NCBI GenBank assembly: GCA_014843695.1
Contig: CM026393.1
Coordinates: 6,472,033 to 6,536,032 of the forward strand
Reading direction: 5' to 3'
DNA from: Archivesica marissinica
Taxonomy: Eukaryota > Mollusca > Bivalvia > Venerida > Vesicomyidae
Length of the DNA: 64,000 bases
Both the position numbers and the translations under genes were made by a program. Below are positions 23,466-34,777 of this stretch, piece by piece (positions within the stretch are counted from its first letter, which is position 1; every line of letters starts with the position of its first letter). The notes below the pieces were generated by a model. It was not told the DNA's origin. It did not search any database and saw only the letters and a list, made by a program, of their open reading frames with translations.

Positions 23466-23765
23466 TAACCGACATGGTTACCCATCCACGACATCGTTAC
23501 CCATCCACGACATCGTTACCCACCCACGACATCGTTACCCACCCACGACATCGTTACCCATCCACGACATCGTTACCCATCCACGACATCGTTACCCACC
23601 CACGACATCGTTACCCATCCACGACATCGCTACCACCCACGACATCGTTACCACCCACGACATCGTTACCCATCCACGACATCGTTACCCACCCACGACA
23701 TCGTTACCCATTCACGACATCGTTACCCATCCACGACATCGTTACCCATCCACGACATCGCTACC
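23466..23765. repeat. 19-bp minisatellite, about 16 copies
   Basis: The unit is CCATCCACGACATCGTTAC, with CCACCCACG and TACCACCC variants. Confidence 0.94.
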
Positions 23766-24228
23766 ACCAACTTGTGGCCCGACTCGTTTGCATTTCTTTA
23801 ATTGGAGCAATAAAATATGATTAAACTAAACCAGATATATAGTGTATACCGGTATGCCGGATATCAGGTTATATTCACGTATTGCAAATTTCTCGTTTAT
23901 GTGTTTCTTTTAATATTCGCGATTACTCGAAATACATATTTCGCGTACTGCTGTTTATGTGGAGAATTTTACCTTGACACCCGTTCTGGATCAGGATAAA
24001 AATACATAGCCGGTTGGTACCGTGTCAGACTTGTATACGGTATTAATTTTGGTATTATATTTCATATTTGCATAAGCATATCTATGGAAACATTAATTAT
24101 AATCAAATGAAGATATTATGAATCAATTTTCGCTGTTCTAATTCTGGATGAATAAACCCAGATATACAGTACTATTGGTAAATGTGCTATAAGCGTAGAA
24201 TTGATAACAATAGCACTACAGTTGCATA

Positions 24229-24484
24229 ACTAGAGGATAGCACTCGGAGAGATGCACACCCGCGCTTGGTATAGAGGATAGCACTCAGAGAGATGCAAAC
24301 CCCCACGCTGGTATAGAAGATAGCACTCGGAGAGATGCAAACCCCCACGCTGGTATAGAGGATAGCACTCGGAGAGATGCAAACCCCTGCGCTGGTATAG
24401 AGGATAGCACTCGGAGAGATGCAAACCCCTGCGCTGGTATAGAGGATAGCACTCGGAGAGATGCAAACCCCTGCGCTGGTATAG
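24229..24484. repeat. 42-bp minisatellite, 6 copies
   Basis: The unit contains GAGGATAGCACTCGGAGAGA and GCAAACCCCTGCGCTGG. Confidence 0.93.
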
Positions 24485-24544
24485 ATCTTGTTATTATTGA
24501 AATGCTTAATATACAAGTGCAATCATAGGATATGCACCAAGACA

Positions 24545-24725
24545 TTCGAAGTAAATGCATTGTGGGGCTTCAGGGAAGTATCGAAGTAAATGCATTGTGG
24601 GGCTTCAGGGAAGTATCGAAGTAAATACACTGTGGGGCTTCAGGGAAGTAAATGCATTGTGGGGCTTCAGGGAAGTATCAAAGTAAATGCATTGTGGGGC
24701 TTCAGGGTAGTATCGAAGTAAATGC
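24545..24725. repeat. 35-bp minisatellite, about 5 copies
   Basis: The unit contains GAAGTAAATGCATTGTGGGG and CTTCAGGGAAGTATC. Confidence 0.92.
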
Positions 24726-24744
24726 ATTTTATACCTTACAAGTA

Positions 24745-25125
24745 CCTCACTAATGCTGTACAAGTACCGCACTAACGCTGTACAAGTGCCGCACTAACAC
24801 TCTACAAGTACCGCACTAAACGCTGTACAAGTACCGCACTAACGCTGCACAAGTACCGCACTAACGCTGTACAAGTACCGCACTAACGCTCTACAAGTAC
24901 CGCACTAAACGCTGTACAAGTACCGCACTAACACTGTACAAGTACCGCACTAACGCTGCACAAGTACCGCACTAACGCTGCACAAGTACCGCACTAACGC
25001 TGTACAAGTACCGCACTAAACGCTGTACAAGTACCGCACTAACGCTGCACAAGTACCGCACTAACGCTGTACAAGTACCGCACTAACGCTGCACAAGTAC
25101 CGCACTAACACTGCACAAGTACCGC
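24745..25125. repeat. 22-bp minisatellite, about 18 copies
   Basis: The unit is GCTGTACAAGTACCGCACTA plus AC. GTAC occurs twice per unit. Confidence 0.94.
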
Positions 25126-25129
25126 ACAT

Positions 25130-26296
25130 ACAAACACCAAGTTCCATTTTAGCCAGTGATCTAGTAAAGAGAATTGGAAAAAAACCACTGAATACCAGCA
25201 AGTCTCATTTTAAACCAGAAAGTTGAGTGCACAAAAGCACAAACAAATTCTCACTTCTCTCAAACTTTCCAAACACAACAAAATCTCACTTACCAAACAC
25301 AAACAAGATATCACTTCCCAAAAACAAGATCACTACCCTGTTGAATACAAAATATCAGACTATTGTATAAAAAAAACAACAACAATAACACAAACAACAT
25401 AAATAATACAACAAAACATTTTTAATAAATAAGGTTTAAATACATAACAGTTGACTGTTTGTGAAGCATATTTCTGAGTGACATTTATCCTATGCCAATA
25501 ATAATAAAAATTATTCCAACAGACAGATAAGGCTATGCCTGCTAACTATAAATATACATAAACGTTAAGTATGTATATATGTCATTTTGTTTCTATTAAC
25601 GGAACAGTGACGTTACTAATGCACAGTGCTGTATTATCAACAACGTTATAGAAACGTGCGCAATTTGTGACATCAAATAACAACTTTAACCAATCAGCAA
25701 CTCTCGGGTGAAACTGCGCTTACCGGAATGTAATCACCGTAGACTGGAAGGTGCTGAAAATGGCGCAATAACACTGTCAAATTTGACATCAATAAGATTT
25801 TGGGCAGTAGCTAGCGGTTGTCGTGGAGTCTGCTGAACAAAGCATAACAACAACAAAATATCATGAGATTCTAACATAACAACTAATGCACTACGGTAGA
25901 TATTAACAACTATTCTCCATGATGTACATCCCACCAATCCGTGTATACAAGTTTTTTAAGTTCATATTATAAGTGAATATCTCTAAAATTGTATAATGTT
26001 TATTTACATTTCCAAATGAAAGACATACAGATGTCACTATTTTTTAAAAAATAAATGTAAATTAAAATTTCATTAGTTTTTACATACAGTAGGTATAATA
26101 CAAAATGAAACAACGTTGATTCTTATTTACTGTCAATGGATTTTTTATTTCAAAGTATTGCCCATACTCGCCTATAAGACAAGTTTTTACCACAAGATTG
26201 TGGCCTCGAAGTGGCTTCCCGCCTTATAAGTGAATGCTATAAATATTAACAAACTATTATTTTTTGTTTTTTTACAAACAAGTTAAAATTGGTATT
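25130..26296. other. No recognised feature
   Basis: AT-rich sequence with AAC/CAA-rich stretches near 25370-25420, upstream of the LINE fragment. No exon or repeat family was recognised. Confidence 0.4.
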
Positions 26297-27500
26297 CATA
26301 CTTTAGTAAAGAACGCACATAAATAGTTCTGTAGACGATATTCAAATAAACCTTCAGTCAGCTTTAAATAATCTGCATATGTGGTGCAGGCATAATGGAA
26401 TGCTTGTTAACACAGATAAGACCAAATTAATGTTGATCGCAACTCCACAAAAACGTATTAGATTAGAAAATGATACTTTAAATCTGAAGTATAGGAATGA
26501 TTTATTAAAAGCCACAGAAAGTGACAAAATCTTGGGTGTTTTCGTTGACAACAACTTGCTTTGGTCACAACATATTAAGCATTTGACTAAGAAGATAGCG
26601 TCAGCATTATGGCTTCTATCAAAAATTAAAATATTCTTATCACAGCAACATCGTATTCAATTCTACAAATCCTATGTGCAGCCGCATATAGATTATTGTA
26701 ACATTGTATGGGGCAGCACCTCCTTGAAAAATAAAAATAAAATTTTTAGACTGCAGAAACGAGCCTGTCAAATTATATTAGATTATAATGGTGAAGATGT
26801 CCGTCGCAGCATGAATGACTTGAAAATTATGCCAATTTTTGATAGAGTATTTTTCCGAAAAGCTAAATTTATGTTCAAGGTAAATAACAGGTTGACACCT
26901 TCATATATTAATGACTTATTTCAGTTAAGAATTAGAGATAGCACAATGCCTGCACTAAGATCGTTATCAGACTGCTCATATGTTGTTCCAAGACCCCACA
27001 AAGAGCTATTCAAAAATACGATGAAATATTCAGGATCACTTATCTGGAATGTTTTACCTTCGAACATAAAAAAATGCTGACTCAGTCGAAGCATTCCACA
27101 GTAAATGTTTAAAATGGTTAAACATGAATACATGATCTGTGAGTCAATATATGATTTTGGTCTACCTGTGTATATATTTATATATGACTGTATGTATACA
27201 TGTTGATTGTTGATACATGTACATGTAACTTGTTTGTGACAGGCCTGCCAAACCTCTGGATTTATGAATAATTGTTAAGCTTTAATTAAGCTTAATGTTG
27301 TCATTCACACACATAATTTAGACACAATATTTTGGTGTACCTATATCTACATTTATTCATGAATAGTTCTGGCAGGTCTGGCTGTTTGTCCTTGTAAATA
27401 TTTTGTATATTCATGTGGAGGGCCACATGGAAGATTAACTCTTGTTAAATGTGTTACCCTCGTTAAATAAAGTCTTTACTTACTTACTTACTTACTTACA
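26297..27500 (+). mobile_element. 5'-truncated non-LTR retrotransposon (LINE), RT 3' end
   Basis: An open frame from about 26300 to 27080 encodes the end of a reverse transcriptase and its thumb region, without the YADD catalytic box (the copy starts just after it). Visible motifs are VNTDKTKLMLI, ILGVFVDNNLLW, YKSYVQPHIDYCNIVWGS and LQKRACQIILDY, which fit CR1/Jockey-like LINEs. About 400 bp of 3' UTR follow, then AATAAAG and an ACTT microsatellite tail (about 27470-27500), a usual LINE 3' end. The frame is intact to TGA, so the insertion is fairly young but dead because of truncation. Confidence 0.85.
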
Positions 27501-27738
27501 CTGACACTGAACATTTCTTCAACTTGCACTGGCCAAACATACCATCTGGAGTCCATTAAAGGGAGTTTTATTAACCTGTCTTATATGCGAGTGCGTGCCA
27601 AAACCCTTATCGGCGATGGTATGGATGGTAAAGGAATCAGTAACCATGTTAAAGTTTTTGCTTTAAGCTTTCGATTAAATCCATTTTCATTCTGTATACA
27701 ATAGATATGTACCGTACATTGTGAATGAATAAATATGT

Positions 27739-27979
27739 TTAACCCTTTCAACACCACAGACCTCTAAATAGGCTTACAAAAAGTGTAGATCCAGATGAGC
27801 CGGCTCGTGACGAGCCATCTCATCAGGATCTGCACTTTTTGCCAGTAATATTACTATTTTAGACAAAATTACCCATTTTGATTAATGAACTGGTCCAAAT
27901 GTAATTCTCTTATTCATTTTATTGGTCTAAAAATATCATGGACCAGTCCATGTCAGTTACTTGGTGTCGAATGGGTTAA
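27739..27979 (-). mobile_element. M1 MITE
   Basis: TTAACCCTTTCAACACCACA to TGTCGAATGGGTTAA, with hairpin GGCTCGTGACGAGCC. Confidence 0.82.
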
Positions 27980-28330
27980 ACCAAAGTTATTTCTTGTAAA
28001 TGTTTGGCATCCTATGGGTCATCACTGTGGTGTCACTGGGGGGCGTGCCTAATTATGCATGCTATTGTGGACATTATGTCAAAATCGGGTCAAGTTTATA
28101 TGAATATTGGTTAATAATTGAAGGATTGGGGGGGGTGGTCCCCTTAAAAACACGGCAATAATGAAAGGGGCATAGCATAATAAGCACACACCTACAATGA
28201 TAGATTAACTACGGTACTAGGATCTGATGCAGGTCAATCGATATGAACTGACCGCCTGTTATACATGCAACTAGTGGAATGTAATTGGTTATACTGTATT
28301 ACAATCCCTTTATTAACTACATACAAAACA

Positions 28331-28571
28331 TTAACCCTTTCAACACCACAGACCTCTAAATAGGCTTACAAAAAGTGTAGATCCAAATGAGCCGGCTCGT
28401 GACAAGCCGTCTCATCAGGATCTGCACTTTTTGCCAGTGATATGACTATTTTTAGACATAATTACCCATTTTGATAAATGAACTTGTCCAAATGTGATTT
28501 TCTGATTCATTTATTGGTTTATGAATATCATGGACCAGTCCATGTGAGTTACTTGGTGTTAAATGGGTTAA
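28331..28571 (-). mobile_element. M1 MITE
   Basis: TTAACCCTTTCAACACCACA to GTGTTAAATGGGTTAA, with the central GGCTCGTGACAAGCC hairpin. Confidence 0.82.
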
Positions 28572-28754
28572 TACTATGCGATTGGTGCAGAGGGAAGCAT
28601 TCTCAAAATGGTTTATTTTACTACGGTATTAGAGAAAAAAAAACAATGCAGGTGAGAACGATATAGGACAGAAGTGTGTACCTGTAGTGAACATATTGTC
28701 ATGGTAAACACATTCAACAATCTTTACTGATTATTTGTTTGCACAGGCATGGCG

Positions 28755-28990
28755 GTCAGACTTCGATCAGGTAAATTTGCCGAATAAAAGTCGCACTTCG
28801 GCGATAAAGTGGCACTTTGACATAACGAGTGAAATGCTGCACAGTTATACTGAAGGGACCAACAAATAAATTCGACTTAACGAAATTCGATATAAACGGA
28901 GCCAGTTATATGTAAAATGAGTGTCTGAAATGGGACTTTGATCCGACTTTGAGATAACCGGAGAATTCGACATGACGGATATAGACTGTA
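28755..28990. mobile_element. Partial TIR element related to 14973-15164
   Basis: The right part (TCGACATGACGGATATAGAC then TGTA) matches the right end of the 14973 element (TCGACATAACGGATGTAGAC). The left end is eroded. Confidence 0.5.
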
Positions 28991-29256
28991 TAACAATAGG
29001 CTGTTGTATTTGGGCTTTGAATAAGTAAAGATAATATTTGCGCAATATCGTTTATAAATATCGCTTCATAATCTTCTGAAATAAGTAATGGGGTGTGTAT
29101 TGTAAACAATACACAAGTCTCTACCAGGCGCAAATCAGCTGGTTAACAACAACTGTTATCATGGTAACAACATGATTTACACTACCCAAGTACTGAAACA
29201 TTGTACCAATAACCACTCTCACCATACTTGAAAATAATTTGCTAATACCAACAAAG

Positions 29257-29396
29257 TTAACCCATCCAATGCCAAGTAACTGTATCCCTGATATTTTTAG
29301 ACCAATAAAATTAATAAGAAAATTATATTTGGACCAGTTCATTTATCAGGTAATTTTGTAAGCGTATTTAGAGGTCTGTAGTGTTGAAAGGGCATA
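29257..29396 (+). mobile_element. M1 MITE with internal deletion
   Basis: TTAACCCATCCAATGCCAAG at the left and GGTCTGTAGTGTTGAAAGGG at the right. The central hairpin segment is missing. Confidence 0.7.
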
Positions 29397-29617
29397 ATAA
29401 AATATCAAGGGCCATAACTCATGTGTTACTGATGCAATCAAACTGGTTGGCAAACTTGGAAGACACATTTAGCCAGCATGTTACTTGACCAAATATTGAG
29501 AATATTCGTTGATTAGGCCACAAGTTTGCGAGCAAATATCGTCGGACATTTGTTAATCGTCCAAGAACCATAACTGAAGCATAAGTAGGAAAATCGGGCT
29601 GCATGAAACTTGACCGA

Positions 29618-29988
29618 GATATGCCAATAACTAATGTGTGCCACCCAGTTTGATGAAGTGCCAATAACCAATGTGTGCCACCCAGTTTGATGAAGTGCCA
29701 ATAACCAATGTGTGCCACCCAGTTTGATGAAGTGCCAATAACCAATGTGTGCCACCCAGTTTGATGAAGTGCCAATAACCAATGTGTGCTACCCAGTTTG
29801 ATGAAGTGCCAATAACCAATGTGTGCCACCCAGTTTGATGAAGTGCCAATAACCAATGTGTGCCACCCAGTTTGATGAAGTGCCAATAACCAATGTGTGC
29901 CACCCAGTTTGATGAAGTGCCAATAACCAATGTGTGCCACCCAGTTTGATGAAGTGCCAATAACCAATGTGTGCCACCCAGTTTGATG
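29618..29988. repeat. 37-bp minisatellite, 10 copies
   Basis: The unit contains GATGAAGTGCCAATAACCAA and TGTGTGCCACCCAGTTT. Copies are almost identical. Confidence 0.95.
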
Positions 29989-29989
29989 A

Positions 29990-30838
29990 AGATTAGATAA
30001 TAATTGATCAAATGTTGGCGCGGGGTTATTAACAAAATAATAAAAGTCTAACCGGCCAAGAGCCATAGCACCACTAAATGGTTCTGTCCAACCAATAAAA
30101 CAAACTGATCTGCATATTCTCCTCTAACTGACGCCTACCTACCTACAAAGTCACGCTGTTTGCATTATATTATCCAGATATTGCGGACGGACGGTCAGAC
30201 GTAAACCTAAAATGTCCATTTTCAGGGGGATACAACAGTAGACGACAGGGAAGGATAACTCCTGCAACATGAATTCTGCAGATATAAGAATTACTTCCAA
30301 CAGAATAGACATTTTATTCAGTGGTCAATTTAAGAAAAAGAAATAAAACGTAACGTTACTACCCAACAAACGTTTCTATATCACAAGCAGTGTCCACTAA
30401 TAATACACTGCAGTACCTTCGACAGAGTAATCTTTCTTAGATATGTATATCATATATCTTATGCGAGTAGGGGTATCCGTAATATACGATCAACTACATT
30501 CCTTCTGTGTGATACGCACTATCATCTAGGGAAAAAAATCTAAAACATGAATACTTGTGCATCATAGCTGAGATAATGCCAATCCAAGCATGAAGATTTC
30601 TTTCTTTTATTGTTTATAAATGGCGTTATATTTAACACTTTTTATTTCACAAACCGCAACATTTACTTTATTGAAATATAGCGTGTAATACGTAACGTCT
30701 TATTCACTGTACACAACTGCTATTTTTTTCATTTATTTAATGTAAAAAAAATATTACTCCAAATTACTATAAACAAAACACAATCTATTGCATAGTGTAA
30801 TAAAAAATAAAACAAGCTCACACATTGTTCTGTCTATG
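29990..30838. other. No recognised feature
   Basis: AT-rich sequence with homopolymer runs near 30720-30760. Nothing supported. Confidence 0.4.
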
Positions 30839-30839
30839 A

Positions 30840-31125
30840 TCATTTGTGTGTTTCTGGGGATTAAAGTCGCGCCAACAGCTTCGGTCATACGGCGACTCTC
30901 CATCTATTACTGGTGGAGGAAGATTTCCGGATGCCCCTCCGAGCAGTATTGCTGGCACGGGCGGGCACCCGGGTAGAACCACTGACCTACCGCAAGCCAG
31001 CTGAATAGCTTCCACATATGAAAGAATTCGACACTTCCAGTGGGATTCGAACCTACAGCAGTGAGGGGCAAGTGATTTGAAGTAAACGACCTCAACCGCA
31101 CTGGCTTTGATCAAATAGCACACAA
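30840..31125 (-). mobile_element. SINE family F copy
   Basis: Reverse complement of a tRNA-like head: GGATTCGAACCTACAGCAGT (box B) and CCTCAACCGCACTGGC (box A side). The body has CGGATGCCCCTCCGAGCAG and AAGTCGCGCCAACAGC. A fragment of the same family is at 58650-58725. Confidence 0.75.
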
Positions 31126-31218
31126 TGTAATTAAACATACGGCAGATAACACCCATCTGTCTGTATCTGTATAAATGTGAATCATAATACGTCGCGGCAT
31201 TGAAGTTACAGCCCTTGC

Positions 31219-31580
31219 ACTAATATAGTATCTCCCCTTTTCACTAACATAGTGTCTTTCTTGCACTAACATAGTGTTCCGCTTTCACTAACATAGTGTC
31301 TTTCTTGCACTAACATAGTGTTCCGCTTTCACTAACATAGTGTTCCGCTTTTGCTAACATAGTGTTCCGCTTTTACTAACATAGTGTTCCGCTTTTACTA
31401 ACAGTATTCCGCTTTTACTAACATAGTGTTCCGCTTTTACTAACAGTATTCCGCTTTTCACTAACATAATGTTCGCTTTTACTAACACAGTGTTTTTGCT
31501 TGCATTAATGGTGTATCCCTTTCACTAACATAATGTTCCGATTTCATTAACACAGTATCTTTGTTTGCACTACTATAGTG
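31219..31580. repeat. About 23-bp minisatellite, near 15 copies
   Basis: The unit is CTAACATAGTGTTCCGCTTT plus TCA/TA. Lengths are irregular (19-26 bp). It lies about 250 bp beyond the exchanger stop codon, so it may be in that gene's 3' UTR. Confidence 0.88.
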
Positions 31581-31823
31581 TCCGGCAGAGTCTGTTCACA
31601 ACTTGTCATACGATACATCCAAGCCGATACAACAACTCGTCACTATTGTGATGCAACAAAACATGAAAATCAATTGAAATCAACTGTTGTACAGAATGTT
31701 CATGTTTCCTTGTATCAAGGTATCACAGTAAGGGCATGTTGTATCGGGGATGAAGTGAGTGTGTCATAGAATCTGTTTCATCCACAAACTCTGATGATAT
31801 CACTCGATAGCACTAAATATTGC

Positions 31824-31958
31824 TTAGATTTCCCAGTTTAGAATATTGTAGGCCTTTAGACTGGATAGGATTATGTACACACACCAGAGCATGAACAGTA
31901 TAATACTGGAGCCCCAGCGTATATAAGGATTCTTCCCTCCCAGCTCACCGCCCACAAA
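31824..31958 (-). CDS. SLC8: Na+/Ca2+ exchanger: terminal coding exon
   Basis: This 135-nt exon starts after ATGTTTTCAG in phase 0 and ends with TAA at 31824-31826. It encodes [18 protein letters not shown], a last membrane helix ([15 protein letters not shown]) and [17 protein letters not shown] and SSL-AY are typical of NCX C-termini. The preceding intron of about 6.5 kb holds the 60-bp and 38-bp minisatellites. Confidence 0.9.
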   Translation of the reverse strand, partial: FVGGELGGKNPYIRWGSSIILFMLWCVYIILSSLKAYNILNWEI

Positions 31959-31984
31959 CTGAAACATAAAATAACAAGCATCAT

Positions 31985-33360
31985 GACACGTATACTCACT
32001 GTGGCAGTAAGCTAGTAAACGAGCTAGTCTCCGTGGTACAGTGGATACCGTATACCCACTGTGGCAGTAAGCTAGTAAACGAGCTAGTCTCCGTGGTACA
32101 GTGGATACCGTATACCCGCTGTGGCAGTAAGCTAGTAAATGAGCTAGTCTCCGTGGTACAGTGGATACCGTATACCCACTGTGGCAGTAAGCTAGTAAAT
32201 GAGCTAGTCTCCGTGGTACAGTGGATACCGTATACCCGCTGTGGCAGTAAGCTAGTAAACGAGCTAGTCTCCGTGGTACAGTGGATACCGTATACCCACT
32301 GTGGCAGTAAGCTAGTAAATGAGCTAGTCTCCGTGGTACAGTGGATACCGTATACCTGCTGTGGAAGTAAGCTAGTAAATGAGCTAGTCTCCGTGGTACA
32401 GTGGATACCGTATGCCCACTGTGGCAGTAAGCTAGTAAATGAGCTAGTCTCCGTGGTACAGTGGATACCGTATACCCACTGTGGCAGTAAGCTAGTAAAT
32501 GAGCTAGTCTCCGTGGTACAGTGGATACCGTATACCCACTGTGGCAGTAAGCTAGTAAACGAGCTAGTCTCCGTGGTACAGTGGATACCGTATACCCACT
32601 GTGGCAGTAAGCTAGTAAATGAGCTAGTCTCCGTGGTACAGTGGATACCGTATACCCACTGTGGCAGTAAGCTAGTAAATGAGCTAGTCTCCGTGGTACA
32701 GTGGATACCGTATACCCGCTGTGGCAGTAAGCTAGTAAATGAGCTAGTCTCCGTGGTACAGTGGATACCGTATACCCACTGTGGAAGTAAGCTAGTAAAC
32801 GAGCTAGTCTCCGTGGTACAGTGGATACCATATACCCGCTGTGGAAGTAAGCTAGTAAACGAGCTAGTCTCCGTGGTACAGTGGATACCGTATACCCACT
32901 GTGGAAGTAAGCTAGTAAACGAGCTAGCCTCCGTGGTACAGTGGATACCGTATACCCACTGTGGAAGTAAGCTAGTAAATGAGCTAGTCTCCGTGGTACA
33001 GTGGATACCGTATACCCGCTGTGGCAGTAAGCTAGTAAATGAGCTAGTCTCCGTGGTACAGTGGATACCGTATACCCACTGTGGCAGTAAGCTAGTAAAT
33101 GAGCTAGTCTCCGTGGTACAGTGGATACCGTATACCCACTGTGGCAGTAAGCTAGTAAATGAGCTAGTCTCTGTGGTACAGTGGATACCGTATACCCACT
33201 GTGGAAGTAAGCTAGTAAACGAGCTAGTCTCCGTGGTACAGTGGATACCGTATACCCACTGTGGAAGTAAGCTAGTAAATGAGCTAGTCTCCGTGGTACA
33301 GTGAATACCGTATTCCTGCTGTGGAAGTAAGCTAGCAAACGAGCTAGCCACTATGGTACA
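31985..33360. repeat. 60-bp minisatellite, about 23 copies
   Basis: The unit contains TCCGTGGTACAGTGGATACC and GCAGTAAGCTAGTAAACGAG. Every frame is open in many units because 60 is divisible by three. It starts within 30 bp of the acceptor of the last exchanger exon. The right-most unit merges with a SINE E head. Confidence 0.95.
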
Positions 33361-33585
33361 GTGTATACTGTGTTCGCCTCGTAACCACACGGTTGTGAGT
33401 TTGAATCCAACCAGAACCACGGTGCTTAAGTCCTTAGGACAAGACACTTAAATTCCACATTGTGTCTTCTTTCTCTACCTCCTGACGATAGTTTCCATCA
33501 GGAATGCGGTCTCGAGAGCGATTAAATTAATGTGGTAGCAACATGTTTAGCAATTGAGATAAAGGAAATCTGTATAAAGTAAACT
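33341..33585 (+). mobile_element. SINE family E copy with family A-like body
   Basis: The head TATGGTACAGTGTATACTGT continues to box B GTGAGTTTGAATCC. The body (CTTAGGACAAGACACTTAAA, TTTCCATCAGGAATGC) resembles family A. Confidence 0.75.
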
Positions 33586-33740
33586 AAATTGGTTTCTACT
33601 TTCACTTCTCTCTTCTTATCCTGCAAAGTTTCGCATAGATTAAATTACTCCCTATCTGACGGACAGACGGTTCAGATGATTCCCAATTGTATCAAACAGA
33701 TCACTCTGGCAAATGTTTTTGTTGATTCATTGACCAAGGC

Positions 33741-33984
33741 ATAACCCATTTCATTCTGGATACCGTTCAAACAGTATTTGCAAAGAACATAGAGCCAGAT
33801 CAGCCGCCATGGAACGTGCCATCTGATCAGGCTCTATGCTGTTTGCTATTCAGATGATCTTGCTAAGACACTTGGCTATGTAGCAAACATAGATCCTGAT
33901 CAGCATGCAGCATCACGCTGCGGCTGATCTGGATCTATGTTGTTTGCAAAAGCCTTTAAATGTATCCAGAATGAAATGGGTTAA
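33741..33984 (+). mobile_element. M2 MITE (ATTTCATTCTGGATA subfamily)
   Basis: Ends TAACCCATTTCATTCTGGAT / ATCCAGAATGAAATGGGTTA. The core has CAGCATGCAGCATCACGCTG and GCCAGATCAGCCGCC. Confidence 0.8.
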
Positions 33985-34538
33985 GCAAGAGGGTGATTTG
34001 TAGAAACAGTCTTCCCTTAGAATATAATTACAGACGATACTTGGGCGAATCAAAATAACTTCTCCCCCAGCAGGTTGTATATACGTAAATAGACGGATGT
34101 GCATCCGCGGTCGAATGTAGTCCCAATAACTAATATAGTTCATTTTTCTTTTTGGCAAAAAATGCATTTTCATGACGGGCAGTGTATAGTTTTTGTGTGT
34201 TTTAAGACATTATGTGACATGAGAAGACTTCAGACTTGTAAATGTGTAGAAAAGATGTGGTCAGAAGTCAGACAATTGTAAACTGAAGGTTGGGTATACA
34301 GTACTATTGTACTGTGATATTTGGCAGAGGAATACAGTGTGTAAACACAGGGATGTCATTCACACGTAAATTGCTGTCAATGTTCTGCAATAAATGTGTA
34401 ATATTTCTGCTGGTTTTCAGTTTCATTTGAATACACTCTACACAGTGGATGTGGTATCAGAAGAAGTGAAAGATTGAAAATATAAATGAACAGACTGTTT
34501 GTTTTTACTTTCTACTATGTATTTAACCCTTAATGTAT
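33985..34538. other. No recognised feature (exchanger intron)
   Basis: Single-copy-looking intron sequence between two M2 elements. No exon seen. Confidence 0.4.
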
Positions 34539-34755
34539 TTAACCCGCTAGCGGCTGATAAAATCACTTTTGCAAACAGCATAGAGCCAGATCAGACGGCA
34601 CAGAATGTGTCGTCTGATCGGGCTCTATGCTGTTTGCTATTTGGATAGTAGAGCTAAAGCACTTGGCTGAATAGCAAACAACATAAATCCTGATCAGACT
34701 GGATCTAAGGTGATTGCAAAAATGATTGTATTTACTCTGGCCGGCAAAGGATTAA
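34539..34755. mobile_element. M2 MITE
   Basis: TTAACCCGCTAGCGGC at the left and TGGCCGGCAAAGGATTAA at the right. The core GCATAGAGCCAGATCAGACG is typical of M2. Confidence 0.75.
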
Positions 34756-34777
34756 TAGGCAATTTATTTGTTGTGTT

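Noticed and set aside
26379..27080. Active reverse transcriptase gene
   Set aside because: The catalytic YADD part and everything before it are missing; this is a 5'-truncated LINE.
31985..33338. Open frames of 420 to 500 residues
   Set aside because: Products of the 60-bp array on both strands in several frames. The - strand frame reaches the true last exchanger exon only by reading through the intron.
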